Assembly: GCF_020616555.1 (NCBI RefSeq)
Contig: NZ_CP085173.1
Location: 1,612,001-1,676,000, forward strand
DNA: 64,000 bases
Reading direction: 5' to 3'
DNA from: Streptomyces longhuiensis
Lineage (GTDB): Bacteria; Actinomycetota; Actinomycetes; Streptomycetales; Streptomycetaceae
Made by a program: the position numbers and the translations under genes. Shown here piece after piece: positions 34,576-45,167 of the stretch. A model generated the notes under the pieces. That model worked only from the letters and a program-made list of their open reading frames with translations. It made no database searches and was not told the origin of the DNA. How positions within the stretch are numbered: position 1 is the first letter of the stretch; each line of letters starts with the position of its first letter.

Positions 34576-36042
34576 ATGACCACCATGGACGTCCCGTCCG
34601 ACGAACCCATACCGCGGGCGAAGACGGCGCCACCGGTGGCGGCGCCCGCCCTGAAGTGGGTGACGCTGGCGCTGATGACGACCGCATCGGTGGCAAGTCT
34701 GCGGGCCGCTCCGACCATGGCCGTGTACGGCCTGGCCTGCGTCTTTCTCTACATCGTCCCGGCGGTCGTGTTCCTGCTGCCGACCGCCCTGGTCTCGGCT
34801 GAGCTGGCGTCGGGGTGGAACGGCGGTGTCTACCGGTGGGTCAGTGAGGGCTTGTCGAAGCCGCTCGGGTTCCTGGCCGTCTGGTGCCAGTTCGCCATGA
34901 CGATCTTCTACTACCCGAGCCTGCTCGCGTACGTGGCCAGCACCATCGCGTACGTCATCGACCCCTCGCTCGCCTCCAACGGCCTCTACACGGCCATCGT
35001 CATCATGGTCCTGTACTGGACCGGGGTCTGGGTCTCCTCGCGCGGCACGAGGGCCGTGGCCGGACTGTCGTCCTGGGGACTGGTCATCGGCACGCTGATC
35101 CCGGGCACGATCCTCGTCGTCCTCGGCCTTGTCTTCCTCGGCCAGGGCAACGGATCGGCCGCCCCCATGGGGGCGGCGAACCTCCTCCCCCAGTGGACGG
35201 GGCTCGCCAGCCTGGTGCTGATCGTCAACAACTTCCTGAGCTACTCCGGCATGGAGATGAACGCGGTCCACGTCTCCTCGCTGAAGGACCCGGCCAAGGA
35301 GTACCCGAAGTCGATGTTCCTCGCGACGGGGCTCGTGCTGCTGATCTTCATCCTGCCCGCGCTCGCCATCAGCTGGGTCGTGCCGTCCGACCAACTCAGC
35401 CTCACCGCGGGCGTGATGCAGGCGTTCCACGCCTTCTTCTCGTACTTCCACGTCGGCTGGCTCACCCCGATCGCGGCTGTCATGCTGATCGCCGCCGCGC
35501 TCGGCGGCATGCTCACCTGGCTCGCCGGGCCGTCCAAGGGCCTGCTGATGATCTCCCGCGAGGAGGGCTATCTGCCGCCGTTCCTGCAGAGGCTCAACAA
35601 GAACGGCATCCAGCAGAACATCCTCGTCACCCAGGGCGTCGTGACGACGGCCATCGCTCTGATGTACGCGCTGATCCCGAATGTCTCCAGCGCGTACTGG
35701 ATCTTCTCGGTGATCACGACGCAGGTGTACCTGATCGTCTACCTGCTGATGTTCGCCGCCGCGATCCGGCTGCGCAGGACGCAGCCCGACCACCCGCGCG
35801 GCTACCGCGCACCGGCTCTGACGCTGCTGTGCGGCGTCGGCCTGGTCGCCTCGCTCGCCGCGCTGGCCATCGGATTCGTGCCGTCCTCGCAGTTCGGCGG
35901 CAACAGCGTGTGGCTGTACATCGGCCTCGTCGGCGGCGGGCTCGTCATCCTCGGCCTGGTGATCCCAGGGATCTTCCTCAAGCTCAGCAGGCCGAGTTGG
36001 CGCGACCCCGCGTCGGCGGCCGACGAAGGGGGCGCCACGTGA
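34576..36042 (+). CDS. Amino-acid antiporter, GadC-like APC permease
   Basis: A 488-residue APC-superfamily carrier with about twelve helices. Several stretches parallel the E. coli glutamate:GABA antiporter GadC: VSAELASGWNGGVYRWVSEGL, LSYSGMEMNAVHVSSL, SLTAGVMQAFHAF, TWLAGPSKGLLM and LNKNGIQQNI. It would exchange an amino acid for its decarboxylated product or another amine. No decarboxylase gene is in the window. ATG at 34576 follows GGGAGGG. The next gene overlaps its stop (GTGA). Confidence 0.85.
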   Translation: MTTMDVPSDEPIPRAKTAPPVAAPALKWVTLALMTTASVASLRAAPTMAVYGLACVFLYIVPAVVFLLPTALVSAELASGWNGGVYRWVSEGLSKPLGFLAVWCQFAMTIFYYPSLLAYVASTIAYVIDPSLASNGLYTAIVIMVLYWTGVWVSSRGTRAVAGLSSWGLVIGTLIPGTILVVLGLVFLGQGNGSAAPMGAANLLPQWTGLASLVLIVNNFLSYSGMEMNAVHVSSLKDPAKEYPKSMFLATGLVLLIFILPALAISWVVPSDQLSLTAGVMQAFHAFFSYFHVGWLTPIAAVMLIAAALGGMLTWLAGPSKGLLMISREEGYLPPFLQRLNKNGIQQNILVTQGVVTTAIALMYALIPNVSSAYWIFSVITTQVYLIVYLLMFAAAIRLRRTQPDHPRGYRAPALTLLCGVGLVASLAALAIGFVPSSQFGGNSVWLYIGLVGGGLVILGLVIPGIFLKLSRPSWRDPASAADEGGAT

Positions 36043-36476
36043 GCCCCACCCGGTTCGCCTCGCAGCACCGGTGGATCTATGTCTGCGCGATCCTCCTGCT
36101 GCTGGCCCTCGTGGTCGTCGGAGTCATCCAGTACGACAGCGTGAGGACGACCGACGACGCCCACAAGAAGGCCCAGCAGCTCGCGGACGAGCTGGTGGCC
36201 GCCGGCTACTCCAGACCCGACACCGGTGGCGTCGTCCGCACGCTCGGCACCGACGGCGGCAACGCCTGCGACGATCCCGGGTCCGCCCTCAAGTCGGGCC
36301 TGTGGAAGATCCACCTGTCCAACGGCGCGGGCGGCCCCGGGCAGCGGCCGGTGATCTCCGACCGGCGGGCCGTGGAGGCCGAGGCGATCATCCTGGGCGT
36401 CTACTGCCCCGACAAGCTCGAGAAGATCAAGGACAAGGTCGACGACCTCAGGACCGACGACACAGTGAGGCGATGA
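36039..36476 (+). CDS. Membrane-anchored hypothetical protein
   Basis: A 145-residue protein with one N-terminal transmembrane helix (IYVCAILLLLALVVVGVIQ) and an external domain holding two Cys (NACDDPG, GVYCPDKLEK) that could form a disulfide. I do not recognise the family. It is translationally coupled to the antiporter by a four-base overlap, so it may be an accessory subunit. Confidence 0.7.
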   Translation: MSPTRFASQHRWIYVCAILLLLALVVVGVIQYDSVRTTDDAHKKAQQLADELVAAGYSRPDTGGVVRTLGTDGGNACDDPGSALKSGLWKIHLSNGAGGPGQRPVISDRRAVEAEAIILGVYCPDKLEKIKDKVDDLRTDDTVRR

Positions 36477-36479
36477 GGC

Positions 36480-36849
36480 ATGCCCGCGCCCGACAGTGAA
36501 CTGGCCGCCCGGATCGCCGAGTTGACGCCCCGGGCGAAGGCAGACCTGAGCGAGCTCGTCGCCGACCCGTCCGTCGCCGACCCGCGCCGGTACCCGCCCG
36601 AGGAGTGCCCGGGCCATGGCCGACGTGTACGGAAGACCCATGGAGTTCCTCGGCCAGGGCGGCTCCGTCCCGCTGTGCAACGTCCTCGCCCAGGCGTATC
36701 CCCGCGCGGAGATCGTCCTGATGGGGGTGGAGGAACCGCAGTGCCTGATCCATGCCCCGAACGAGAGCGTGGACCCCTCCGAGATCGAGCACATGGCGCA
36801 GGTGAAAGCGCTCTTCCTGCGCGCGTACGGCACCGAAGCGCGGCGCTGA
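36480..36849 (+). pseudogene. M20-family dipeptidase with large internal deletion
   Basis: The first 42 codons (MPAPDSELAARIAELTP to SVADPRRYPPEEC) are a typical M20 dipeptidase N-terminus. In another frame from about 36616, YGRPMEFLGQGGSVPLCNVL, then EPQCLIHAPNESVDPSEIEHM and ALFLRAYG, is the typical C-terminus. The middle (roughly 300 residues, including the metal ligands) is gone and the frame changes at the junction near 36604-36620. An intact enzyme would be about 450 residues. The C-terminal piece has its own ATG but cannot be active. Confidence 0.8.
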
Positions 36850-36871
36850 CACACATCCCTGGGAGACCGAC

Positions 36872-38695
36872 GTGACCACCTCCGACACCCCTGCCTCTTC
36901 CCCCGACTTCGCCGACCGGTCCGACTTCGAGGAGGCGGACCGGGGTCTCGTCTCCCCACCGCTCTCCTCCACGATCACGGCCGAGGACGGACGCGTCGTG
37001 TGGAACTTCGACGACACGGCGTTCCTCGACGAGGACTGTCCCGACACCGCGCACCCGAACCTGTGGCGGCAGTCCCAACTCTGCGCGCGGGCCGGTCTGT
37101 TCGAGGTGACCGAGGGCGTCTTCCAGGTGCGTGGGTTCGACCTCTCCAACATGACGCTGATCGAGGGTGACCACGGGGTCGTGGTCGTCGACCCGCTCGC
37201 CTCCGCCGAGACGGCGGCCGCCGCCCTGGAGCTGTACCGCTCGCAGCGCGGTGAACGGCCGGTCGCCGCCGTCGTGTTCACCCACTCCCACCTCGACCAC
37301 TTCGGCGGCGTGCTCGGCGTCGTCGGACCTGACGACGGCGTGCCCGTGGTCGCCCCGCAGGGCTTCATGGAGCACTCCGTCGCGGAGAACGTGTACGCGG
37401 GTTCGGCGATGCTGCGCCGCGGCGCCTACTACTCGGGCGCCAACCTGGAACCGGGGCCCGAGGGTCTCGTGGGGATGGGCCTCGGCTTCACCGCGTCCAC
37501 CGGCACCGCGGGACTGGTGGCGCCCACCGTCGAGGTCCGGCACACGGGACAGGAACTGACCCTCGACGGCGTCGTGTTCCGCTTCCAGATGACGCCGGGC
37601 ACCGAGGCGCCGGCGGAGATGAACTTCCTGCTGCCCCAGCGGCGCGCCCTGTGCATGGCCGAGAACGCCACGCACAACCTGCACAACATCCTGACCCTGC
37701 GCGGCGCCGTGGTCCGCGACGCCCGGATCTGGGCCCGCTACCTCAACGAGGCCATCGAACTCTTCGGCCACGACGCGGACGTCCTGTTCGCCTCGCACCA
37801 CTGGCCGACCTGGAGCTCGGACCGGATCAGGTCGTTCCTCGCGGAACAGCGCGACCTGTACGCGTATCTGCACGACCAGACGCTGCGGCTGCTCAACCAG
37901 GGGTACACGGGGTCGGAGATCGCCGAGCTGATCGAGCTGCCGCCCCCGCTCTCCGCGGCCTGGCACGCGCGCGGCTACTACGGCTCCGTGAGCCACAACG
38001 TGAAGGCCATCTACCAGCGTTACATGGGCTGGTACGACGGCAACCCCGCCTCCCTCTGGGAGCACCCGCCCACCGAGACGGCCGAGCGCTACGTCGACTG
38101 CATGGGCGGGCTCGAAGCGGTGCTCGGCAAGGCGCGTACGTACCTGGAGGAGGGCGATCTGCGGTTCGCCGCCCAGCTCCTGAGGCACGCCGTGTTCGCC
38201 GCGCCGGACAACGCCGACGCCAAGGAACTGCTCGCGCAGACCTTCGAGCGGTTGGCGCACGGCGCGGAGAACGCGACCTGGCGCAACTGCTACCTCACCG
38301 GCGCCCAGGAGCTGCGCGGCGCCATCAAGAGGACCAGCATCGGCGGCGGTGACATGAGCGCCGCGCTGAACGTCGAGCAGCTCTTCGACTCACTCGCGGT
38401 CCGGGTCGACGGGCCCCGGGCGTGGCAGCACTCGCTCACCCTGCACTGGCATCTGTCGGACCTGGGCGAGATGTACCGCATGACGCTGCACAACGGTGTC
38501 CTGGTCCACACCCGTACGACCCGGCCCGCCGACAGCGCGGACCTGTCCCTCACGCTGACGAAGCCCCAACTCCTCACGCTGCTGGCCGGGAAGGGACTCC
38601 ACGGCGTCTATCACTCGGGCGACCTGGGCGCCCTCGACACCCTGCTCTCGCTCCTCGACGAGAACGATCCGGACTTCGCGATCGTCACCCCGTGA
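36872..38695 (+). CDS. Alkyl sulfatase, SdsA1-like metallo-beta-lactamase
   Basis: A 607-residue enzyme of normal length. The MBL domain has FTHSHLDHFGG (zinc ligands) near residue 138 and the later ENATHNLHNI and FASHHWPTW motifs. An alpha-helical dimerisation region and a C-terminal sterol-carrier-like domain follow (TLHWHLSDLGEMYRMTLHNGVL). The family hydrolyses primary or secondary alkyl sulfate esters such as dodecyl sulfate. No signal peptide is visible. The GTG start at 36872 follows GGGAGA. The fatty alcohol product could feed the acyl-CoA enzymes elsewhere in the window. Confidence 0.93.
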   Translation: MTTSDTPASSPDFADRSDFEEADRGLVSPPLSSTITAEDGRVVWNFDDTAFLDEDCPDTAHPNLWRQSQLCARAGLFEVTEGVFQVRGFDLSNMTLIEGDHGVVVVDPLASAETAAAALELYRSQRGERPVAAVVFTHSHLDHFGGVLGVVGPDDGVPVVAPQGFMEHSVAENVYAGSAMLRRGAYYSGANLEPGPEGLVGMGLGFTASTGTAGLVAPTVEVRHTGQELTLDGVVFRFQMTPGTEAPAEMNFLLPQRRALCMAENATHNLHNILTLRGAVVRDARIWARYLNEAIELFGHDADVLFASHHWPTWSSDRIRSFLAEQRDLYAYLHDQTLRLLNQGYTGSEIAELIELPPPLSAAWHARGYYGSVSHNVKAIYQRYMGWYDGNPASLWEHPPTETAERYVDCMGGLEAVLGKARTYLEEGDLRFAAQLLRHAVFAAPDNADAKELLAQTFERLAHGAENATWRNCYLTGAQELRGAIKRTSIGGGDMSAALNVEQLFDSLAVRVDGPRAWQHSLTLHWHLSDLGEMYRMTLHNGVLVHTRTTRPADSADLSLTLTKPQLLTLLAGKGLHGVYHSGDLGALDTLLSLLDENDPDFAIVTP

Positions 38696-38757
38696 CGGCG
38701 GTGACCGGGTGCGACAGCCGCCCATACGCACTAATCCAGCGGGCCCCCGGCCACGGC

Positions 38758-40080
38758 ATGGCATCCCATGAGTACATGACACCGGACCGTGAGGACCGTC
38801 CCCCGTCGGGCGCGAGCGACGAGATCGCCGAGCTGCGCTCCCGGGTCGCCCAGTTGGAGTCCGCGGGGCCGGCGCGGCCCCGGCCCCGGCACCATCTGCG
38901 CTCGTTCTTCGCGGGCCTCCTGATCGTCCTCGTGGCGATCCTGACGCCGCTCAGCGCGGTCGCGACCTGGGCCAGCGACATCGTCGGCGACACCGATCGC
39001 TATGTGGCGACGATGAAACCGCTCGCTTCCGATCCCGATGTCCAGGCGGCCGTCACGAACCGCGTCACGAACGTCGTCATGGAGAACATCGATCTCAAGA
39101 CGCTCCTCAGCGACGTGGCACCCGCCGACCGGCCGAGGCTGGAAAAGGCGCTGGGGAGGCTGAGCGGCCCGCTCACCAGCGGACTCAGCGGCTTTGTGCA
39201 CAACACCGTCCAGAAGTTCGTGTCGAGTAAAGAGTTCGAGAAACTGTGGACCGGCCTCAACCGGCGTGTGCACACGGCGGTCGACAAGGCGCTGACCGGA
39301 AGCGGCGGCGGCGCCGTCAAGCTCACGAACGACACGGTGACGATCGACCTGGCTCCCGTCATCGAGGAGGCGAAGCATCGGCTCGTCGACCGCGGCCTCG
39401 GCGTCGCCTCGAAGATCCCCGAGGTGCACACCGACTTCACGGTCCTGAAGTCCGACTCCATCGGAAAGATCAAGAAGGGCTTCCGGCTGCTCCAGCTCCT
39501 GGGGGTCTGGCTGCCGATCCTCACCCTGGTCCTCGCGGCCGTCGCCGTCCTCCTGGCCGTCCGCAAGCGGCGCGCCCTGGTGGCGGCGGGGATCGCCATC
39601 GCCGTGGGCGCCGCACTCCTCGGCATCGGCCTGTGGGTCTTCCGCGCGATCTATCTCGACGGGCTGCCCTCCGGGGTGTCGCAGCCGGCCGCCGGCGCCG
39701 TCTACGACGCGCTCGTGCGGTTCTTGCGGACGACGGTACGCATGGTGATCACCGTCGGCGTCGTGGTGGCGCTCGCCGCGTGGCTGACCGGCGAGGGCCG
39801 GGCGGCGACCCGGGTCACGGCCATGTGGCGCGGCGGTATCGGCGCGGTGCGCGACGCGGCGGGCCTCACGGGCGGCCCGGTGGGCGCATGGGTGCACCGG
39901 GCGAAGACATGGCTGAACTGGACGGTCGTCGTCGTGGCGGCCGTGATCATGCTGGTGTGGGACCGTCCGACGGGCGTCGTCATCGTGTGGATCGCCCTGT
40001 GCGCGCTCATCGCTCTCGCGGTGGTCGAGTTCCTGGACGACGACGGATCGCCGCACTTGACGGCCACCCCCGCCGGGTGA
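38758..40080 (+). CDS. Large membrane protein of unknown function
   Basis: About 440 residues. A short coiled-coil-like start (DEIAELRSRVAQLES), a transmembrane helix (FFAGLLIVLVAILTPLSAVATWASDIV), an external region of about 230 residues (DTDRYVATMKPLASDPDVQAAVTNRV), then four helices near the C-terminus. This layout occurs in many Streptomyces membrane proteins without assigned function. The start is uncertain: ATG at 38758 or 38776, neither with a clear ribosome binding site. Confidence 0.75.
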   Translation: MASHEYMTPDREDRPPSGASDEIAELRSRVAQLESAGPARPRPRHHLRSFFAGLLIVLVAILTPLSAVATWASDIVGDTDRYVATMKPLASDPDVQAAVTNRVTNVVMENIDLKTLLSDVAPADRPRLEKALGRLSGPLTSGLSGFVHNTVQKFVSSKEFEKLWTGLNRRVHTAVDKALTGSGGGAVKLTNDTVTIDLAPVIEEAKHRLVDRGLGVASKIPEVHTDFTVLKSDSIGKIKKGFRLLQLLGVWLPILTLVLAAVAVLLAVRKRRALVAAGIAIAVGAALLGIGLWVFRAIYLDGLPSGVSQPAAGAVYDALVRFLRTTVRMVITVGVVVALAAWLTGEGRAATRVTAMWRGGIGAVRDAAGLTGGPVGAWVHRAKTWLNWTVVVVAAVIMLVWDRPTGVVIVWIALCALIALAVVEFLDDDGSPHLTATPAG

Positions 40081-40098
40081 CGCCGTTGCTGTTCGGTG

Positions 40099-40710
40099 TC
40101 AGGCGCGCGCGGGGCGCCGCACCGCGCGGGGGCGGTACTCGACCACGGTCAGCGCCAGGGCCACGTACCGCTCGACCAGCTCGTCCACGGACACCGGGCC
40201 CTCCGCCTGGTACCACTCCGCGATGGCGTTGCACATCGCGATGACCGCGCGCCGTGCGTCGTCCGGATAGGGCGTGAGGAAGATGCCCTGTGCCACGCCC
40301 CGCTCGACCACCTCGCGGAACTGCTGGGTGCCGCGCGCCTCGTTCTTCCGGTAGCGCGCCAGGTGCTCGGGCTCGAGGCTGCGCCCTTCGGTCAGCACGA
40401 TGCTGCTCTTCACGGGGTGGTCGGTACGGAACCGGACGGTCGCCGCGACGAGCGCCTCCAGCTGCTCGGCGGGGTCGTCACCCGCCGCCTCCAACGCCTG
40501 GTCGCACGCGCCGAAGTAGGCGTCGAGACCGTCGTCGAGGATGGCGACCAGCAGGTCCTGCTTGCCCTTGTAGTAGTAGTACAGGGCGGACAGGCTCACC
40601 CCGGCGCGCTGCGCGATGTCGCGGATCGAGGTCGCGCCGTAGCCCCGCTCGGAGAACTCATGCCGGGCAGCCTCGACGATGGCCTTGTGGCCTGCGGGTC
40701 GCGTGGACAC
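40099..40710 (-). CDS. TetR-family regulator
   Basis: A 203-residue repressor with an N-terminal HTH (ATSIRDIAQRAGVSLSALYYYYKGKQDLL) and the C-terminal fold seen in fatty-acid and acyl-CoA-responsive TetR proteins. The GTG start at 40710 follows GGAGAG. It is divergent from the thioesterase at 40891. The sequence TGAACGAACGGTC at 40752 matches motifs before and after the downstream ligase, so it probably controls this acyl-CoA gene group. Confidence 0.87.
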   Translation of the reverse strand: MSTRPAGHKAIVEAARHEFSERGYGATSIRDIAQRAGVSLSALYYYYKGKQDLLVAILDDGLDAYFGACDQALEAAGDDPAEQLEALVAATVRFRTDHPVKSSIVLTEGRSLEPEHLARYRKNEARGTQQFREVVERGVAQGIFLTPYPDDARRAVIAMCNAIAEWYQAEGPVSVDELVERYVALALTVVEYRPRAVRRPARA

Positions 40711-40751
40711 AGCTCTCCGATCTCCTGTTTCCACCCCGGCGCCGTGCGCAC

Positions 40752-40764
40752 TGAACGAACGGTC
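40752..40764. promoter_or_regulatory. TetR operator candidate, copy A
   Basis: TGAACGAACGGTC lies 42 bases from the TetR start in the shared promoter region. It matches the copies at 42394 and 44133 at 10 or 11 of 13 positions. Confidence 0.45.
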
Positions 40765-40890
40765 GAACAGTCGTGGCGGGACATCGCCGAGTGTACTGGC
40801 GCATGCCGCGAATCGGCCGGTCACGAGGTAAATGACCAGTACAGACGCCTCGGCCGTCCGATCCGGGGCGGCACGACGACAGGGCGCGTG

Positions 40891-41865
40891 ATGACCGTCA
40901 CAGCCACGGAGGCCCCCGGGGCTGGCAGCATGCCGACCATGGGTGCTCAATACAACCAACTCGCGGTGGCGCAGCCGGATGCCACGCCCGACCACGCGGA
41001 CCCGCTTCCCCTCGGCGAGCTACTGGGTCTCGAGGCGTCGGGGGGCAGCGCCTTCAGCGGCATGCCCCACATGGGCCGGCCGCCGCGGGCCTTCGGCGGG
41101 GTGACGCTCGCGCAGGCTCTGCTCGCGGCGGGGCGCACGGTCGACGGCGGGCGGCAACCGCACTCCTTGCACGCCTACTTCCTGCGCTCGGTCGCCCCGG
41201 AGGCCTCCGTCTCGTACGAGGTGGAGCGGCTGCGGGACGGGGCCTCCTACGCGGCCCGGCAGGTGGCCGCGCGCCAGGACGGCATGACGGTGCTCAGCCT
41301 CTCCGCTTCGTTCAAGAAGCCCGAGAGCGCGCTCGACCACCAGCCGGAGATGCCCGGCGCACCGGTGCCGGACGACTGCGAGGCCCCGTACGAGGTGATG
41401 GCGCGGGAGCACCCGCAGCGCTACGCGGAATCCGTCATCCCCCGCGCTGTCGACCTGCGGCTCGTGGAGGCGGACGCCGATGAGCTGGCGGCGCGGGCCG
41501 ACGGCATGTCCCGGCGGCGCTGCTGGCTGCGGGCGGCGCGGCCGCTGCCCGACGAGCCCCTTCTGCACACCGCCGCACTCGCGTACCTCTCGGACCTGAC
41601 GATCTCCCCCACGGCCGCGCTGCCCTGGGAGCCGCACGGTGCGCGGAGCGCCCGCCGGTCGAGGGTGATGCTGGCGTCGCTGGACCACGCCATGTGGTTC
41701 CACCGCCCCGCGCGCGCCGACGCCTGGTTGCTGTACGCCCAGCACACCACGAACCTGTCCGACGGCCGCGCGATGTCCCGCGGTGAACTCTGGTCGCAGG
41801 ACGGCCAGTTGGTCGCCTCCGTGCTGCAGGAGGCACTGATCCGCCACCGGCCCGCGGCCACCTGA
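40891..41865 (+). CDS. tesB: Acyl-CoA thioesterase II (TesB-like)
   Basis: A 324-residue double-hotdog thioesterase that hydrolyses acyl-CoA to free acid and CoA. Family segments are FSGMPHMGRPPRAFGGVTLAQALLAA, HSLHAYFLRSVAPEASVSYEVERLRDG and the C-terminal DHAMWFHRPARADAWLLYAQ plus GELWSQDGQLVASVLQEAL (Asp/Gln catalytic region). ATG at 40891 is used; ATG at 40930 is possible. It heads a plus-strand run with a second thioesterase and a ligase. Confidence 0.88.
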   Translation: MTVTATEAPGAGSMPTMGAQYNQLAVAQPDATPDHADPLPLGELLGLEASGGSAFSGMPHMGRPPRAFGGVTLAQALLAAGRTVDGGRQPHSLHAYFLRSVAPEASVSYEVERLRDGASYAARQVAARQDGMTVLSLSASFKKPESALDHQPEMPGAPVPDDCEAPYEVMAREHPQRYAESVIPRAVDLRLVEADADELAARADGMSRRRCWLRAARPLPDEPLLHTAALAYLSDLTISPTAALPWEPHGARSARRSRVMLASLDHAMWFHRPARADAWLLYAQHTTNLSDGRAMSRGELWSQDGQLVASVLQEALIRHRPAAT

Positions 41866-41908
41866 CTCCACCTGCCCCCACAGCACAACCGGAAGGAATC
41901 CACTCCAC

Positions 41909-42397
41909 ATGCTCGACTTCGCCTGGGGCGCCGGCACCGGCCTGGACCGCATCCGCACGCTCGCCGAGGAGCTGGAACACTCGCCGCACGTCCCCTACAC
42001 ACAGTTCGGCCTGAGCATCACTCAGGTCGACAAGGGCCGGGTGGAGATGACCTGGAACCCCGGGGAGTCCCTCCTCAACCGGGGCGGTGTCGTGCACGGC
42101 GGCTTCGTCGCGACCACGCTCGACGAGGCGTGCGGCGCCACCGTGATGTCCGGGAGCGAACCGCTGACGCCGTTCCTGACGATGAGCCTGAACATCGAAT
42201 ACCTGCGCCCGCTCCGGGCGGGCGCCACGTACAAAGTGGTCGGGACGGTGCTCAAGCCGGGCCGCCTCCGCACGCTGGTGCGGGCTGCCGTCGAGGACGC
42301 GGCGGGCAGGCTGTGCGCGGAGGGCACCGCTTCGATGACGCCCAACCGGGCCCTGCTGCAGACGTCTGGACACGCGCCGACGGGGACCGTAGCTTAA
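41909..42397 (+). CDS. PaaI-type hotdog thioesterase
   Basis: A 162-residue single hotdog protein. The active-site helix reads LLNRGGVVHGGFVATTLDEACG (the HGG and D/E of the PaaI family). It is expected to hydrolyse aryl- or short acyl-CoA esters. It starts after GGAAGGA and its stop overlaps operator copy B. It lies in one transcription direction with tesB and the ligase. Confidence 0.88.
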   Translation: MLDFAWGAGTGLDRIRTLAEELEHSPHVPYTQFGLSITQVDKGRVEMTWNPGESLLNRGGVVHGGFVATTLDEACGATVMSGSEPLTPFLTMSLNIEYLRPLRAGATYKVVGTVLKPGRLRTLVRAAVEDAAGRLCAEGTASMTPNRALLQTSGHAPTGTVA

Positions 42398-42406
42398 CGA
42401 ATGTTC
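42394..42406. promoter_or_regulatory. TetR operator candidate, copy B
   Basis: TTAACGAATGTTC, over the thioesterase stop and 42 bases before the ligase GTG. It matches copies at 40752 and 44133. Confidence 0.45.
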
Positions 42407-42447
42407 TGACTGCACACCCGTCGCACCGTCGACCAGGGAGTTGCCGC

Positions 42448-44130
<1,683 letters not shown>

Positions 44131-44132
44131 CT

Positions 44133-44145
44133 TTAACGAACGTTC
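44133..44145. promoter_or_regulatory. TetR operator candidate, copy C
   Basis: TTAACGAACGTTC contains the perfect palindrome GAACGTTC. It lies just past the ligase stop and 276 bases before the SRPBCC gene. Confidence 0.45.
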
Positions 44146-44157
44146 AACACGTCCGGT

Positions 44158-44187
44158 GCCGGGTCCCTCGATCGGTGAGGGCCCGGC
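44158..44187 (+). terminator. Hairpin after the ligase gene
   Basis: GCCGGG-t-CCCTC (44158-44169) pairs with GAGGG-CCCGGC (44177-44187) with one bulged base and a 7-base loop, 28 bases past the stop codon. Confidence 0.6.
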
Positions 44188-44420
44188 CCCACCTCTCTCA
44201 CACCTCCCCCGCACCTCCCTCACGCCCCCGGCCGCCCCGGGCCGCATGGCAGGCGGTGTTCCGGGCAGGCGACCACCGTACGTGCCTGCCCCATCACCCG
44301 TTCGGGCTAACCCGAGATGTCGTGGAGCCGATCCGCACGCACGTTTGGAATGTAGAGCCCGTGGGGTGCGTACCCGTCGGCACCGCGCCGACGACCGGAC
44401 GGGCGCCGGGGAGGTGCGTG

Positions 44421-45098
44421 ATGCCAGAGATTTCCGTGGACGTCCACATCGGCCGATCCGTCACTGAGGTGTACGACTTCCTTTCCGACGCACGGAATCT
44501 CGCACTCTGGTTCTCGGGTGTCGACTCCGTCGCCGAGAGCTCGGAGCCCGCAGGTCCGGGCGTGGCCCATGTGTACCGCTTTCCGGGGCGCCACCGGGAC
44601 CAGCTGCTCCAGTGCGTGGCGTACGTACCGGGCGAGCACCTCGTCTTCCGCGGCGACCGGATGTGGAACGCCCTCGGCGCCCAGACGCCGCTGTACTCGT
44701 TCACGCTCTCCTCGCGCCCCCGCGGCACCCTCCTGCGCCTCACGGTGCGGTGCCGCCTGACAGGCGCGCTGACCCTGCTCGCGCCCGTGGTCGCCATGGC
44801 CTGGCGACGCGACCTGCCGAGGGACGTGCGCCGGCTGGGCGAACGCCTCGGCGCCCCGCACTGCCACGTCATATCCGCCCCGAGGCGGGTACGCCTTCCC
44901 ATATCCGTGTCCAGCCCGGCCACCGCCGCGCCCACGACCGTTCGACCGGCCCTCGCGCCGCCCGCCCCACCACGGCCGCAGTTCCGTCCTGAGCCCCGCT
45001 CTGAGGCCCGCCCCGAGCCCCGCCCCGAGCCCCGCCCCGAGGCCCGCCCCACCTCGGTCCCGGCCGCCAAGGAACGCTCGCCACGCCCCGCGGCGTAA
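44421..45098 (+). CDS. SRPBCC (polyketide cyclase/START-like) protein with Pro-Arg tail
   Basis: 225 residues. Residues 1-150 follow the SRPBCC pattern (MPEISVDVHIGRSVTEVYDFLSDARNLALWFSGVDSV as outline, GEHLVFRGDRMWN), a hydrophobic-ligand-binding fold. The last 60 residues are low complexity, including RPEPR units encoded by a 12-bp repeat (about 44988-45050). The exact function is unknown. It starts at ATG after GGGGAGG. Confidence 0.8.
   Translation: MPEISVDVHIGRSVTEVYDFLSDARNLALWFSGVDSVAESSEPAGPGVAHVYRFPGRHRDQLLQCVAYVPGEHLVFRGDRMWNALGAQTPLYSFTLSSRPRGTLLRLTVRCRLTGALTLLAPVVAMAWRRDLPRDVRRLGERLGAPHCHVISAPRRVRLPISVSSPATAAPTTVRPALAPPAPPRPQFRPEPRSEARPEPRPEPRPEARPTSVPAAKERSPRPAA
44988..45050 (+). 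repeat. 12-bp coding repeat in SRPBCC gene tail
   Basis: About five imperfect copies of a CCCGAGCCCCGC-type unit encode PEPR/SEAR/PEAR blocks. Such arrays expand and contract easily. Confidence 0.7.
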
Positions 45099-45167
45099 GG
45101 CGCCCCGAAGCCACCCACAGGAAATTGCCGTGCGGAAGGGGCGACCCGGCCAGTAGCGTCCCCACCC

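Noticed and set aside
36401..38260. 619-residue minus-strand frame opposite the alkyl sulfatase
   Set aside because: Shadow of a gene with complete MBL motifs on the plus strand.
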